From: Palsa-892 sp963751615
GTDB lineage: Bacteria; Pseudomonadota; Alphaproteobacteria; Rhizobiales; Xanthobacteraceae
Reading direction: 5' to 3'
NCBI GenBank assembly: GCA_963751615.1
Contig: CAVVVG010000006.1
Location: forward strand, 1-64,000
DNA: 64,000 nt
Part shown: one piece after another, positions 52,180 through 61,692 of the stretch
Position numbering within the stretch: position 1 is the first letter of the stretch
How the letters are laid out: each line of letters starts with the position of its first letter
Position numbers and translations under genes: made by a program
Notes under the pieces: generated by a model
Seen by the model: the letters and a program-made list of their open reading frames with translations, nothing else
The model's database searches: none
What the model was told of the DNA's origin: nothing

Positions 52180-54576
52180 TTAAACATGGCCAAGCGCCTT
52201 TAAAATTCGTTCCGGTGTGAACGGCATTTCAGTGAGTAGCTTGGCATTGAGCGGACGCAGTGCGTCGTTGATTGCGTTCATCACGGCGGCAGGCGCACCC
52301 GCGGTTCCCGCTTCCCCAGCGCCTTTAGCGCCAAGTTCGGAATCTGTCGTCGGTGTGACGACATGACCGATTTCCATATCGGGCATTTCTCCTGCCATTG
52401 GCACGAGGTAGTCGGCCATATTTCCATTCAGCAACTGTCCGCGGTCGTCGTAAATGCAGTGTTCGTAGAGCGCGCCACCTAGACCCTGCACGATGCCACC
52501 ACGAATTTGCTCGTCCACGAGTTGTGGGTTGATGACTGTGCCACAATCCTCAACGCACCAATGGCGTAGCAGCTTAATAAGGCCGGTATCCGTATCGACT
52601 TCGAGATAGGAAGCTTGGATTCCATTAGTAAAAGCGAACGGCCATGCGCGTGGCACATAATGGCGTGTTGCCATCAACTCGGCTTGAAATCCCGGCGGCA
52701 ACGTGTCCGGGCGGAAATAGGCGATCCGCGCGACTTCATCGAGGCCGATGCGCTCGCGACCGGAATCCGTGTCAACGACGAGCCCATTACGTATATCTAG
52801 TGCTTTTGCGTCGGCCTGGAGAATCGAGGCGGCGACGGCAAGCACGTTTTCGCGCACGGCTTTTCCGGCCTGCCAGGCGGCTTCGCCGCCAATACCAGCT
52901 GCCCGCGAAGCCCAAGTGCCGCCGCCATAGGGCGTGTTGTCAGTATCGCCTGTGATAATTCGCACATTCTCGATCGCTACGCCGATGGCGGAGGCGACGA
53001 CCTGCGCCAGGACAGCCTCTGCGCCTTGACCTTGTTCCGTGACGCCGCTTTGCACGATAATCGCGCCTTGTGCATCCAGCCGAACGGTTGCACCATCTTG
53101 CGCTGAGATTTTCGCACCGCCAACTCCGTAAAAAGCAGCGCTCGGATTTGTAACTTCGATGAAAGACGCGAAACCGATCCCGCGGTATATTTTTTTCTTT
53201 TGCAGCCCGGCTTGCTCGGCACGAAGCTTTTCATAGCCCATCATTTTCACGAGTTTTTCTAACGACGCGTGATGCGAGAGTTTTTCGAATTTGATTCCGG
53301 AGGCTGCTGCACAAGGGTAACCATCATCGGGAATTAGATTTCTGCGGCGGATTTCAACTGGATCCAAGCCTATTTTGGCGGCAGCGAGTTCGACCAGGCC
53401 CTCGGTCACCGCTGTCGCAATTGGGTGGCCAACGGCGCGGTATTGGCACATCACGTTTTTATTTTGGAACACGACACGGGCTAGCGCGCGGTAATTCGAA
53501 CATTTGTAAGGACCGCCGACAAGATTCACCACCTGGTTCGCCTCGATGCCGCTTGTGCGCGGATAGACGGAGTAGGGGCCAATGCCGGTGAGGTCGTCGA
53601 TCTCGAATGCCGTGATCGTCCCATCTGTTTTGACGCCGATTTTGGCCTTCACGCGATGGTCGCGCGCATGAATATCCGTGGTGAAACTTTCCAGCCGGTC
53701 GGCAACGAATTTCACCGGTCGCTTCAATAGTTTCGAGAGCGCAACAACGGCCATCTCGTCGGCATAGACATGCACCTTGATTCCGAAAGAACCGCCAACA
53801 TCTTTGGTCACGACACGGACTTGATGTTCTGCCAGTGATAGATGCTTGGCGAAGAGGTTCTGCATCATGTGAGGGGCTTGTGTACCCTGGTAAACCGTCA
53901 GGCGTTCTTCGCCCGCATTCCAGTCGGCGACGATCGCGCGGGCTTCGAGACAGACCCCGGTATGGCGACCGAAAACAAACGTCGTTTCAATAATTTGGTC
54001 GGAATCTTTGAAGGCTTTATCGACTTCACCCGCCTCATGTTTGCGTTCGAAAGTAAGGTTATCGCCAAGCTCGGGGTGAATCACGAGCGTTTTTAAATCG
54101 AGCGCGGTTTCAGGATCGACCACGGCGACAAGCTCGTTGTAATCGATGTTCAGGAGTTCAACGGCGTCTTCCGCCAGGGCGCGCGTTTTCGCTACGACCG
54201 CGCAAACCGCCTCACCCTGCCAGCAGGCGCGGTCGATGGCGATGGCGTTCTGCGGAGCCGATTTGATGCCCTTCAAATGGGTGAGGACACCAACCCATGG
54301 CGTGATGACGTTCGCCAATTCTGCGCCCGTGACAACGGCAATCACGCCGGGCGCTTTTTTCGCCGAAGTAGAATCGATTCTCTTGATCTTGGCATGTGCA
54401 TGCGGCGAACGTGCAAAAGCCACATGCACCATCCGGGGCAGCGCCAGATCGCTCACGTATTGCCCTCGACCTTGCATCAGCCGTGCAAGGTTGGGGCGTG
54501 GCACGGAACGACCAATATAACTGTTCGGTCGATCGAGTACGCTGAGGCCGGGCGGAAGATCCGCGACGATTTTCAT
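52180..54576 (-). CDS. xanthine oxidase-family molybdenum hydroxylase, large subunit
   Basis: The 798-residue subunit binds the molybdopterin cofactor. It has RPNLARLMQGRGQYVSDLAL, FARSPHAHAKIKRID, GGSFGIKVHVYADE (first Mo motif), MCQYRAVGHPIATAVTEGLV, VTEQGQGAEAVLAQV, and GAKGAGEAGTAGAPAAVMNA with the catalytic Glu. The active-site loop of CO dehydrogenase (AYRCSFR) and of the usual relatives (AYRGAGRP) is QYRAVGHP here, so it is not a CO dehydrogenase and the substrate site differs. It would hydroxylate an aldehyde or N-heterocycle using water. It overlaps the small-subunit gene by four bases. Confidence 0.9.
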   Translation of the reverse strand: MKIVADLPPGLSVLDRPNSYIGRSVPRPNLARLMQGRGQYVSDLALPRMVHVAFARSPHAHAKIKRIDSTSAKKAPGVIAVVTGAELANVITPWVGVLTHLKGIKSAPQNAIAIDRACWQGEAVCAVVAKTRALAEDAVELLNIDYNELVAVVDPETALDLKTLVIHPELGDNLTFERKHEAGEVDKAFKDSDQIIETTFVFGRHTGVCLEARAIVADWNAGEERLTVYQGTQAPHMMQNLFAKHLSLAEHQVRVVTKDVGGSFGIKVHVYADEMAVVALSKLLKRPVKFVADRLESFTTDIHARDHRVKAKIGVKTDGTITAFEIDDLTGIGPYSVYPRTSGIEANQVVNLVGGPYKCSNYRALARVVFQNKNVMCQYRAVGHPIATAVTEGLVELAAAKIGLDPVEIRRRNLIPDDGYPCAAASGIKFEKLSHHASLEKLVKMMGYEKLRAEQAGLQKKKIYRGIGFASFIEVTNPSAAFYGVGGAKISAQDGATVRLDAQGAIIVQSGVTEQGQGAEAVLAQVVASAIGVAIENVRIITGDTDNTPYGGGTWASRAAGIGGEAAWQAGKAVRENVLAVAASILQADAKALDIRNGLVVDTDSGRERIGLDEVARIAYFRPDTLPPGFQAELMATRHYVPRAWPFAFTNGIQASYLEVDTDTGLIKLLRHWCVEDCGTVINPQLVDEQIRGGIVQGLGGALYEHCIYDDRGQLLNGNMADYLVPMAGEMPDMEIGHVVTPTTDSELGAKGAGEAGTAGAPAAVMNAINDALRPLNAKLLTEMPFTPERILKALGHV

Positions 54577-55052
54577 CGTTTTGTCCCTCGCGCGGCGGCA
54601 ACGGCCTGCACAGCGTCCACGATTGCCTGATAGCCGGTGCAGCGGCAGTAATTGCCGGACAAGTGTTCACGGATTGCCTCGCGATCTTTCGCGCCGCCTG
54701 TTTTCAGCAATTCCTGCGCGGTGAGCAGCATACCCGGCGTGCAATAGCCGCACTGCAGTGCATTTCGCTTCTGGAAAGCATCTTGTAATGCGGCAATTTC
54801 TCCGGAGTCCGAAACGCCCTCGATGGTTTCGATGCGTGCCCCGTCACATTGCACAGCGAGCACAAGGCAGCCACGTACGACCTCGCCGTTAAGGCGAATG
54901 GTACAGGCTCCACAGAGGCCGTGTTCACAGCCGATATGGCTGCCCGTCAGTCCCAGATCCTCGCGCAGAAAATCGACGAGCGTTTTTCGCGCTTCTACAT
55001 TTTCGCGCACTGTTTCGCCGTTAACCGTGAGCGATATTTCGAAACCGCTCAT
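54573..55052 (-). CDS. molybdenum hydroxylase, 2Fe-2S small subunit
   Basis: The 159-residue subunit has a plant-type ferredoxin cluster (Cys42, 47, 50, 62: GCEHGLCGACTI ... GC) and a second helical cluster (Cys101, 104, 136, 138: CGYCTPGM ... NYCRCTGY). It passes electrons from the Mo site to FAD. The gene overlaps both neighbours by four bases, so the three subunits (FAD, FeS, Mo) are coupled in that order. Confidence 0.94.
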   Translation of the reverse strand: MSGFEISLTVNGETVRENVEARKTLVDFLREDLGLTGSHIGCEHGLCGACTIRLNGEVVRGCLVLAVQCDGARIETIEGVSDSGEIAALQDAFQKRNALQCGYCTPGMLLTAQELLKTGGAKDREAIREHLSGNYCRCTGYQAIVDAVQAVAAARGTKR

Positions 55053-55864
55053 TGCAATTCTCCGGCGATGCGGCGAAGCAGGATTTTTGCGAGATGTTTC
55101 TTAACTGCGCCGCTTGAATGAATGTCGCCGGGCGGATTGAGGTCCTCATCGAGCGCGGATACCGCTCGCTCAAGACTTTCAACGAATACACTTTCGGCTT
55201 TTTTTGCACGTACTGGTGTCGATCCAACTCCGAAAAAAGCAAGACGCAAATTGTCTGCCCATCGGAAAGCGGCAACACCCGCCATGGCGTAATCTCCCTG
55301 ACGGCGCGCAAGTTCCGCAAACGCAATCCGCGCTTTCGCTGCAACCGGCAACCTTATCGCCATCACAATCTCTCCCGGCTCAAGCGCGGTTTCGTATAAA
55401 TCCGTGAAGAAATTGTCGGCATGTACCGCACGGTTGCCCTTCGCATTTGCGATCTCCACTTCGCCTCCGAGTGCGAGCAAACAGGCCGGAAGTTCAGCTG
55501 CGGGATCGGCAAGCGCAATCGATCCCCCGATTGTGCCGCGATTTCGAATTGCCGGATGAGCGACAAAAGGAATTGCCCTTGCGAACAAGGGTGCATGTTG
55601 TTGGATTTCCGCCGAACGCTCAGCCTCCGCCTGCCGCGTCAGTGCGCCAATCCGCAACACGCCATTTTCAAGCGAAATTCCGCGCAGTTCTTGCAGCGCG
55701 CCGATATCCACGAGGATCGAAGGTGACGCTAGACGCATGTTGAGAATAGGCAGAAGGCTTTGGCCGCCGGCGATGATTTTAGCGTCCGGCCCGTGCCGCT
55801 GCAGTAGCGTGAGGGCATCGGGTAACGACACGGGACGTACATAATCGAAATTGCGAGACTTCAC
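55049..55864 (-). CDS. molybdenum hydroxylase, FAD-binding medium subunit
   Basis: The 271-residue subunit of the CoxM/XdhB type has FDYVRPVSLPDALTLLQRHG, DAKIIAGGQSLLPILNMRLA (FAD site) and HPAIRNRGTIGGSIALADPA (the RNRGTxGG motif), ending in ACWLP-like MKSxxL features and a final KKHLAKILLRRIAGEL helix. It starts with GTG at 55862-55864, first in the three-gene set. Confidence 0.92.
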   Translation of the reverse strand: MKSRNFDYVRPVSLPDALTLLQRHGPDAKIIAGGQSLLPILNMRLASPSILVDIGALQELRGISLENGVLRIGALTRQAEAERSAEIQQHAPLFARAIPFVAHPAIRNRGTIGGSIALADPAAELPACLLALGGEVEIANAKGNRAVHADNFFTDLYETALEPGEIVMAIRLPVAAKARIAFAELARRQGDYAMAGVAAFRWADNLRLAFFGVGSTPVRAKKAESVFVESLERAVSALDEDLNPPGDIHSSGAVKKHLAKILLRRIAGELQ

Positions 55865-55977
55865 CGCATTACTCCGGCAACGGCGTGAATGTTAGGGCGA
55901 GCGAGCGTGCGACGCTATCGTGCAGTGCGGCAAAAAATGCTCGCCGCAACCGAAAAAATTACTGCTATATTTATGTG

Positions 55978-56883
55978 ATGGCCAATCCCCTGATCCCGCG
56001 CGAGCGGAGCAAATATTCCGCCATCGTTGACCGTCCAGCATTGAAACTCCCCAGTGGTGCGCAGATCGTTGTCTGGACCATTGTCAATCTGGAAGTGTGG
56101 GACATCGCGCGGCCGATGCCGCGTCAGGCATTGCCGGCGCCGACGGGCGTATCGCTATTGCCTGACATTCCAAACTGGTCTTGGCACGAATACGGGATGC
56201 GCGTCGGAGTTTGGCGCTTTTTCGATCTATTTGAGCGTTTGAAAATCCGGCCCACTCTGGCGGTAAATGCGCGCGTTTGCGAAGATTATAAGCGCGTGGC
56301 CGATCAGGCCAAGAACGCTGGCTGGGAATTCATGGGTCACGCCTATGACCAGATGCCAATGCATAAACATGAGGATCAGAGCGCGATGATCCATCGCTCG
56401 ATGGATGTAATCGAGCAATTCACAGGCAAGCGCCCAGTGGGCTGGCTTGGGCCAGGGCTAACGCAAACGCTGGATACGCCTGAATTGCTCGCCAGAGCGG
56501 GGATAAAATATATCGGCGACTGGGTTTACGACGACGAACCCACAACAATTGAAACCACTCAGGGTCCGCTCGTGACGCTGCCTTATTCGGTCGAGCTGAA
56601 CGATATTCCTATGATGGTCGTTCAGCATCATGAAAGCGATTATCTTCTGCGCCGCACGATTGACCAATTTGAACGCCTTTATGTCGAGGGCGAGAAGCGT
56701 GCAAAAATCATGGCGCTTGCCATTCATCCGTACATTTCCGGTGTGCCGCACCGAATCAAGTATCTCGAAAAAATTTACGAGCATGTGAACGATTTTAAGG
56801 GTGTTCTGCATTGGAACGGCGCTGAAATTCTGGATTGGTATTTATCGACGCAAGGCAGTCGTAACCAAAAAGCCGCTGAATAG
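55978..56883 (+). CDS. polysaccharide-deacetylase-fold hydrolase (PuuE/allantoinase-like)
   Basis: The 301-residue protein has the NodB fold in the PuuE-like form: IVVWTIVNLEVWDIARPMPR, PDIPNWSWHEYGMRVGVWRF, FDLFERLKIRPTLAVNARVC, WEFMGHAYDQMPMHKHEDQS and ALAIHPYISGVPHRIKYLEK. PuuE-type members hydrolyse cyclic amides or ureides such as allantoin, not sugars; the metal His pair is only partly clear here. Start at ATG 55978; GTG 55975 is possible. Divergent from the Mo hydroxylase operon by about 110 bp. Confidence 0.85.
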   Translation: MANPLIPRERSKYSAIVDRPALKLPSGAQIVVWTIVNLEVWDIARPMPRQALPAPTGVSLLPDIPNWSWHEYGMRVGVWRFFDLFERLKIRPTLAVNARVCEDYKRVADQAKNAGWEFMGHAYDQMPMHKHEDQSAMIHRSMDVIEQFTGKRPVGWLGPGLTQTLDTPELLARAGIKYIGDWVYDDEPTTIETTQGPLVTLPYSVELNDIPMMVVQHHESDYLLRRTIDQFERLYVEGEKRAKIMALAIHPYISGVPHRIKYLEKIYEHVNDFKGVLHWNGAEILDWYLSTQGSRNQKAAE

Positions 56884-56894
56884 TCAGTCGTCAG

Positions 56895-58774
56895 CTAGAT
56901 TTGTTTGTCGGCTGTTTCGGCGAGAGCCGCGCGCAGCAGTGCACCGTAAAATCGCTCAGCTAAGGTTTTCGGCTTGTCATAGCCCATCCGTTCGAGAGCC
57001 ATTTTTTCATACTTGGAGGAGCCGTTTCCAAAAAAGCTTTTCATCGCTAGCGAAAGAAATTTCGTGGGCGAAGCCGATGCGTCTTGAAGCAATTGCAGGG
57101 CAGGAATCAACGTGCGTTCCGTCTCGGTAAAATCGCAGCCGAGTGGGAAAGGCGATAGCAATCCACGCTCGACGAAAGGCCGTAGCGCGCGTTGGATACG
57201 ATCCGGCGTATTCTCGCGATACTGCGAAGGAATTTCATAATTCTTCGGTATTTTTTTGGCGGCTCGTGCTCTTCGTAGCAAGATCCGGCTGAAATCGGGA
57301 ATCTGCAACCGAAAGCATCGCCGCAATCACGTCCTGATCTGATTTTCCGCGCAGATCGGCGACCCCATATTCGGTGACGATAATATCGCGAAGATGCCGC
57401 GGTATCGTCTGATGGCCGTAAGACCAAACAATGTTGGACTTTGTTTTGCCGCGGGAATGACGAGTCGCGTTCACGGTTAGGATTGAACGCGCATCTTCGA
57501 GCGCAAAGGCTTGCGCTACAAAATTGTACTGGCCGCCGACACCGCTCACGACAAGTCCGTTTTCAAGGCCATCGGAGATGGTCGCGCCCATCAGCGTTGC
57601 CATCATCGTGCTATTAATAAAACGCGCTTTCACACGAGCGCGCCGTTTCTCCGCCTCGCCGCCGTAGAGTTGGTTAACGAAAGAAACGGCTTTCATCTGA
57701 ATTTTGGCGCGATCTGAATCCGGCATCTCGCGTAACGCGCGATAAAATGATTTCGGCCCCGCGAAAAACGCTGCGTGCAACAGAACGCCGTCGACCGAGC
57801 GTTTCACGACCCCTGCTTTAATTAGCTCAAGGAAAGAGTCGACGAACATTTCGCTCGCGCCGTAAAGTCCCGTTGGGAATTGGCCGCATTCGGAACTGGA
57901 CGGCTTACCGTTAATGTTCAACTGCGACGCCATTTCGCGGAACGCAGTATTTTGCTGCTGACGCAGGATCAGCGCAGCGGCCGCTGCGTCGCCTTCTGAG
58001 CCAATGCCGATCTGCAGCGTGCCACCGTCTGGCACCAGCGTGGCGACATGAATCCCAATGGCATAAGCGGAGAGCGGCACCGGCTGCTTCGGTGGCGCGA
58101 ACAGCGGGAAGTCGGTCGCAGGACTATCAAGGATATGGCTGAAGACGTTTGCCGGAAGGTCGCCATCGCCGGGCATGAACGGCAATTCGGAATTGACTTG
58201 GCCGATCAGTTTGAAGTTTGCCTTGCCTTCGGCTCGCGCCTTCAGAAGGTCGAGAGTCGTGTCAGTGTTGCAGCTGAGGCTAAAGCGCGTCTCACCGTTA
58301 ACAACGCGCTTCGCCACCAGTTGCGCGATTACATTTACGCCTTGGGCGAGGCCATAGCCGACCGCGTGGGTATAGTTCGCCGAGATATAATGCTGCTGCA
58401 TCGCCGGCACTTGCAGCCAGCGCCCGGCTAGCATGAAAAATTCGCTGATTTGGATATTTGGCGGAACGCGGTTCTCGCGCAATGCTTTTGCATAACTGAG
58501 CGTCGGATAGCCGCCGAACAAACGGTCGAGCACGGGATCGATGAACCTGCGCTCCAGTTCCGTAGCCGGTTTCGGCCGCTCGAGGGTCAAGGCGGTGAGA
58601 ATCTTGAGCTTGATCGAATGGTCTGCTTCAGCGCGGGCGTAAATGGAGTTGGCGACGTGGTTTGCCTTGCCGAGACCGAGCGGCAGAGACAAGCATGATG
58701 TTGCCGCCGACTTCGCGAATGACCGCAGCCGCGAGTTCTTCTGGATCGGTATATAGTTGCGGCTGGGCGCTCAT
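56895..58774 (-). pseudogene. acetyl-CoA hydrolase/transferase-family protein, two frameshifts
   Basis: A protein of about 625 residues, start ATG 58772-58774: SAQPQLYTDPEELAAAVIRE, GGNIML, then after a break at 58690/58691 (CTT/CTG merged) SLPLGLGKANHVANSIYARA. It continues through ISANYTHAVGYG, GIGSEGDAAAAALILR, GLYGASEMFVDSFLELIKAG, VVSGVGGQYNFVAQAFALED and IIVTEYGVADLRGKSDQDVI. A second break at 57282/57283 (GAT/GAC merged) leads to LLRRARAAKKIPKNYEIPSQ and the stop at 56895. The family moves CoA between acids or hydrolyses acetyl-CoA; the GE(x)G-type Glu region is near IVTEYGVAD. Probably intact in the organism. Confidence 0.8.
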
Positions 58775-58823
58775 GTTTTCGGCGGGAAGCTGTCCCATCC
58801 GGCAATGTAGACGGAGCGCATGT

Positions 58824-61104
58824 TTAGCCTACTGCCGAGCGTTTGCGGCTCGGCCGTGAATTGTTTTTCATCGACTTTTTATAGAGGGGTGAGAGCGCTT
58901 CCGGGGCAAAATCATCGACGTCGATCACTTTGCTGACAGCCTCGTACATAGTTTCGAGCTGCTTGCTTTCGATGTCGGAGATAATGCCCCTATCTTTCGC
59001 CATACGCCAATTGCGGATTTCGGCGTTGTGCATTTTCTTCACGACCGGCTCGGCGGCGGAAACAAGTTTGAATGCGCGCTCAAGTCTTGCCAATCCGCCG
59101 TCGTCATCCTTATGAAAAATCCCGGCGGTAAGACGTTCGCGCGCCTCAGAGGGCTCAAGCAAAATCTGCGCGCACCGTTGTGAAAGGCCATCTGCGGGAC
59201 CGTGACGTCGCACGCCGAATGGTTGGATGGCAGCATGGAGTAGCCACGAAACTGGCCGGTTTGGTAAGTTGCCGAAAATCTCGGCGAAACGCAGCTGGAT
59301 GGTCGCGAAACCTTTTTCCATGCACCATTCAAGCAGCGGGACGTCGGTCTGCTGACGGCCTTCATCTTCCCAACGTTTGAGTGCCCCCGAGAGAAGATAA
59401 AGTTCTGAAAGAATATCGCCGAGCCGGGCCGAAAGCATTTCCTTTCGTTTCAATGTACCGCCAAGCGTAAGGAGGGCCATATCGGAAGTAAGCGCGAAGG
59501 CCGCTGCATAGCGTGAAAGCTGGCGATAGAAGTTTGTCGCGGAGCCGGCATCAGGTGCCGGTGAAATCAGCCCGCCCGTCCAGCTGCGCACGAAAGCGCG
59601 TGCAAATGTCGCGAGACTATGCCGGATGTGACTCCAGAGCACTTTATCGAAGCGATCGAGAGCCTTTTCCTTATCAGGATCGCCGAGCGCATTGATCTCT
59701 TCTAAAAGATAAGGATGCGCACGTATTGCGCCCTGTCCGAAAACAATCAAGTTGCGTGTTAGAATATTTGCGCCCTCGACCGTAATGCCGACCGGGATCG
59801 AGCGATAAATATTGCCGAGATAATTGTTCGGCCCGTCCATGATCGCTTTTCCGCCATGGATATCCATGGCGTCCGTAACGGCGGCGCGCATGCGATCGGT
59901 TGCGTGCAGCTTCATGATACCCGAAATCACCGCTGGGTGATGGCCCTGATCGAGGCCAGCGCAAGTGAAGCGACGCGCGCCATCGACCAGGTACGCAGCG
60001 CCGGCGATCCGTGCGAGCGGTTCCTCTATGCCCTCGAATTTCCCAATTGGAATGTTGAATTGCTCGCGGATGCGGGCATAGGCGCCCGCCGTGCGTGCAG
60101 CGACGGCCACGCCCGCAGCGGATTGCGACGGCAACGAAATGCCGCGACCGGCGGCAAGCGCACTCATCAACATCTTCCAACCCTGACCGATGCGTGCGGG
60201 TCCGCCGATGATGTACTCGAGGGGGAGGAAGACGTCGTGCCCCCAATTCGGCCCGTTCTGAAACCCTTGATAGGCGGGGAGATGACGACGTCCGATTACC
60301 ACGCCCGGCGTGTTGGTCGGCACGAGCGCGAGCGTGATGCCAAGGTCGTCTACTTGGCTGTAAAGATGATCCGGATCATACATTTTGAACGCGAGACCGA
60401 GTACCGTCGCGACAGGCCCCAAGGTTATGTAGCGCTTGTGCCAATTGAGCTTTACGCCAAGCACCTCGCGGCCCCGGAATTTTCCGCGACAGATGACCCC
60501 CTTATCAATCATCGCGGCCGCATCGGAACCAGCTTCCGGGCTGGTTAATCCGAAGCATGGAATTTCCTGTCCGCTCGCCAGACGCGGCAGCCAGTATTTG
60601 CGTTGCTCGGCTGGTGCCGAAGCGCATCAGCAGTTCCCCCGGGCCAAGCGAGTTCGGTACCATTACGGTGACGGCTGCGGTGAGGGAACGAGTCGAAAGT
60701 TTTCGGATAATCTCCGAGTGTGCGAACGCGGAAAAACCGTGTCCACCGAATTCTTTCGGAATGATCATACCAAAGAAGCGATTTTCCTTGATGAAACTCC
60801 AGACTTCAGACGGCAGGTCGCGCCATTCGAAATTGACGCGCCAATCATCCACCATGCCACACAATTCATTGACCGGTCCGTTGAGGAAGGTTTCTTCTTC
60901 TGCTGTGAGTTTCGCGGGCGGCATCGCTAGCAGCTTCGACCAGTCCGGGTTCCCTGCAAAAAGCTCCGCGTCCCACCACACGTCGCCCGCTTCGAGCGCC
61001 TCGCGCTCCGTGTCGGACATAGTGGGAAGCACTTTTTGCGCCCACGAAAAAATCGGTCGGGAAAGTTTATCCCTGCGGAGGTTCGAAAAGTTCATGGATG
61101 CCAT
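58824..61104 (-). pseudogene. fadE: FadE-type acyl-CoA dehydrogenase, one frameshift
   Basis: A long acyl-CoA dehydrogenase of about 760 residues, start ATG 61102-61104. The N-terminal part (WWDAELFAGNPDWSKLLAMP, FFGMIIPKEFGGHGFSAFAH, VMVPNSLGPGELLMRFGT) breaks at 60612/60613 (ACC/ACA merged). It resumes AEQRKYWLPRLASGQEIPCF, GLTSPEAGSDAAAMIDKG, LNWHKRYITLGPVATVLGLA, DIHGGKAIMDGPNNYLG, ITVEGANILTRNLIVFGQGA and the DUF1974 tail. It matches E. coli FadE, which starts beta-oxidation of fatty acyl-CoAs. Likely intact in the organism. Confidence 0.85.
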
Positions 61105-61164
61105 CCTAAGCTACCCCCTCAACAAACGCGTGAGGCGCAACAGGGTTCCGGACCTCGACCGTCT

Positions 61165-61581
61165 TCACTCCACTTTTCTGACCGGGCAGGGAAGGTGATT
61201 TTCGTCGATGGCAACGTAGGTGAAATTTCCTTCCGTCACCAGAATGTTATTCGCCGCATTCCGTCGGGTAACCCAGGCCTCGACATGCACCGTAATGGAA
61301 GTATGACCGATACGGATCAATTCAGTGTATACCGCCACCACATCGCCGATATAAACTGGCTTCTTAAACGACATCGCGTCAATTGCGACCGTGACGGTCG
61401 GCCCCTTTGCGATCGTCGAGGCGGAAAAGCCTCCACCGATGTCCATCTGTCCAAGCAGCCAGCCGCCGAAAATATCGCCGAACTGATTCGCATCTGCAGG
61501 CATTGCGAGCGTGCGGGTAGAAAGTTCGCCGCACGGCTTGCGGTCTGGATCGTCGTCTTGTTGGTCCGACATGAAAGACAT
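61165..61581 (-). CDS. acyl-CoA thioesterase (YciA-like hotdog)
   Basis: The 138-residue protein starts at the ATG at 61579-61581, chosen for AAGGAAA just upstream. It is a hotdog-fold thioesterase: LSTRTLAMPADANQFGDIFG with the catalytic Asp, GWLLGQMDIGGGFSASTIAK, VTVAIDAMSFKKPVYIGDVV and VTEGNFTYVAIDE. YciA-type enzymes hydrolyse acyl-CoAs of many lengths. It is 61 bp upstream of fadE on the same strand and likely cotranscribed. Confidence 0.9.
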   Translation of the reverse strand: MSFMSDQQDDDPDRKPCGELSTRTLAMPADANQFGDIFGGWLLGQMDIGGGFSASTIAKGPTVTVAIDAMSFKKPVYIGDVVAVYTELIRIGHTSITVHVEAWVTRRNAANNILVTEGNFTYVAIDENHLPCPVRKVE

Positions 61582-61692
61582 TTTCCTTATCACAGCCGTT
61601 ATTGGAATTCACGTAACATATTGAAACGGCGCAGACCGAAGGATCAATAGCCAGCGTGGCGGATGGCCTCAGCACGTGCAGATTTTATAGGT

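Noticed and set aside
52180..55864. Carbon monoxide dehydrogenase (coxMSL)
   Set aside because: Order and fold fit, but the AYRCSFR active-site loop is absent, so only a general molybdenum hydroxylase call is supported.
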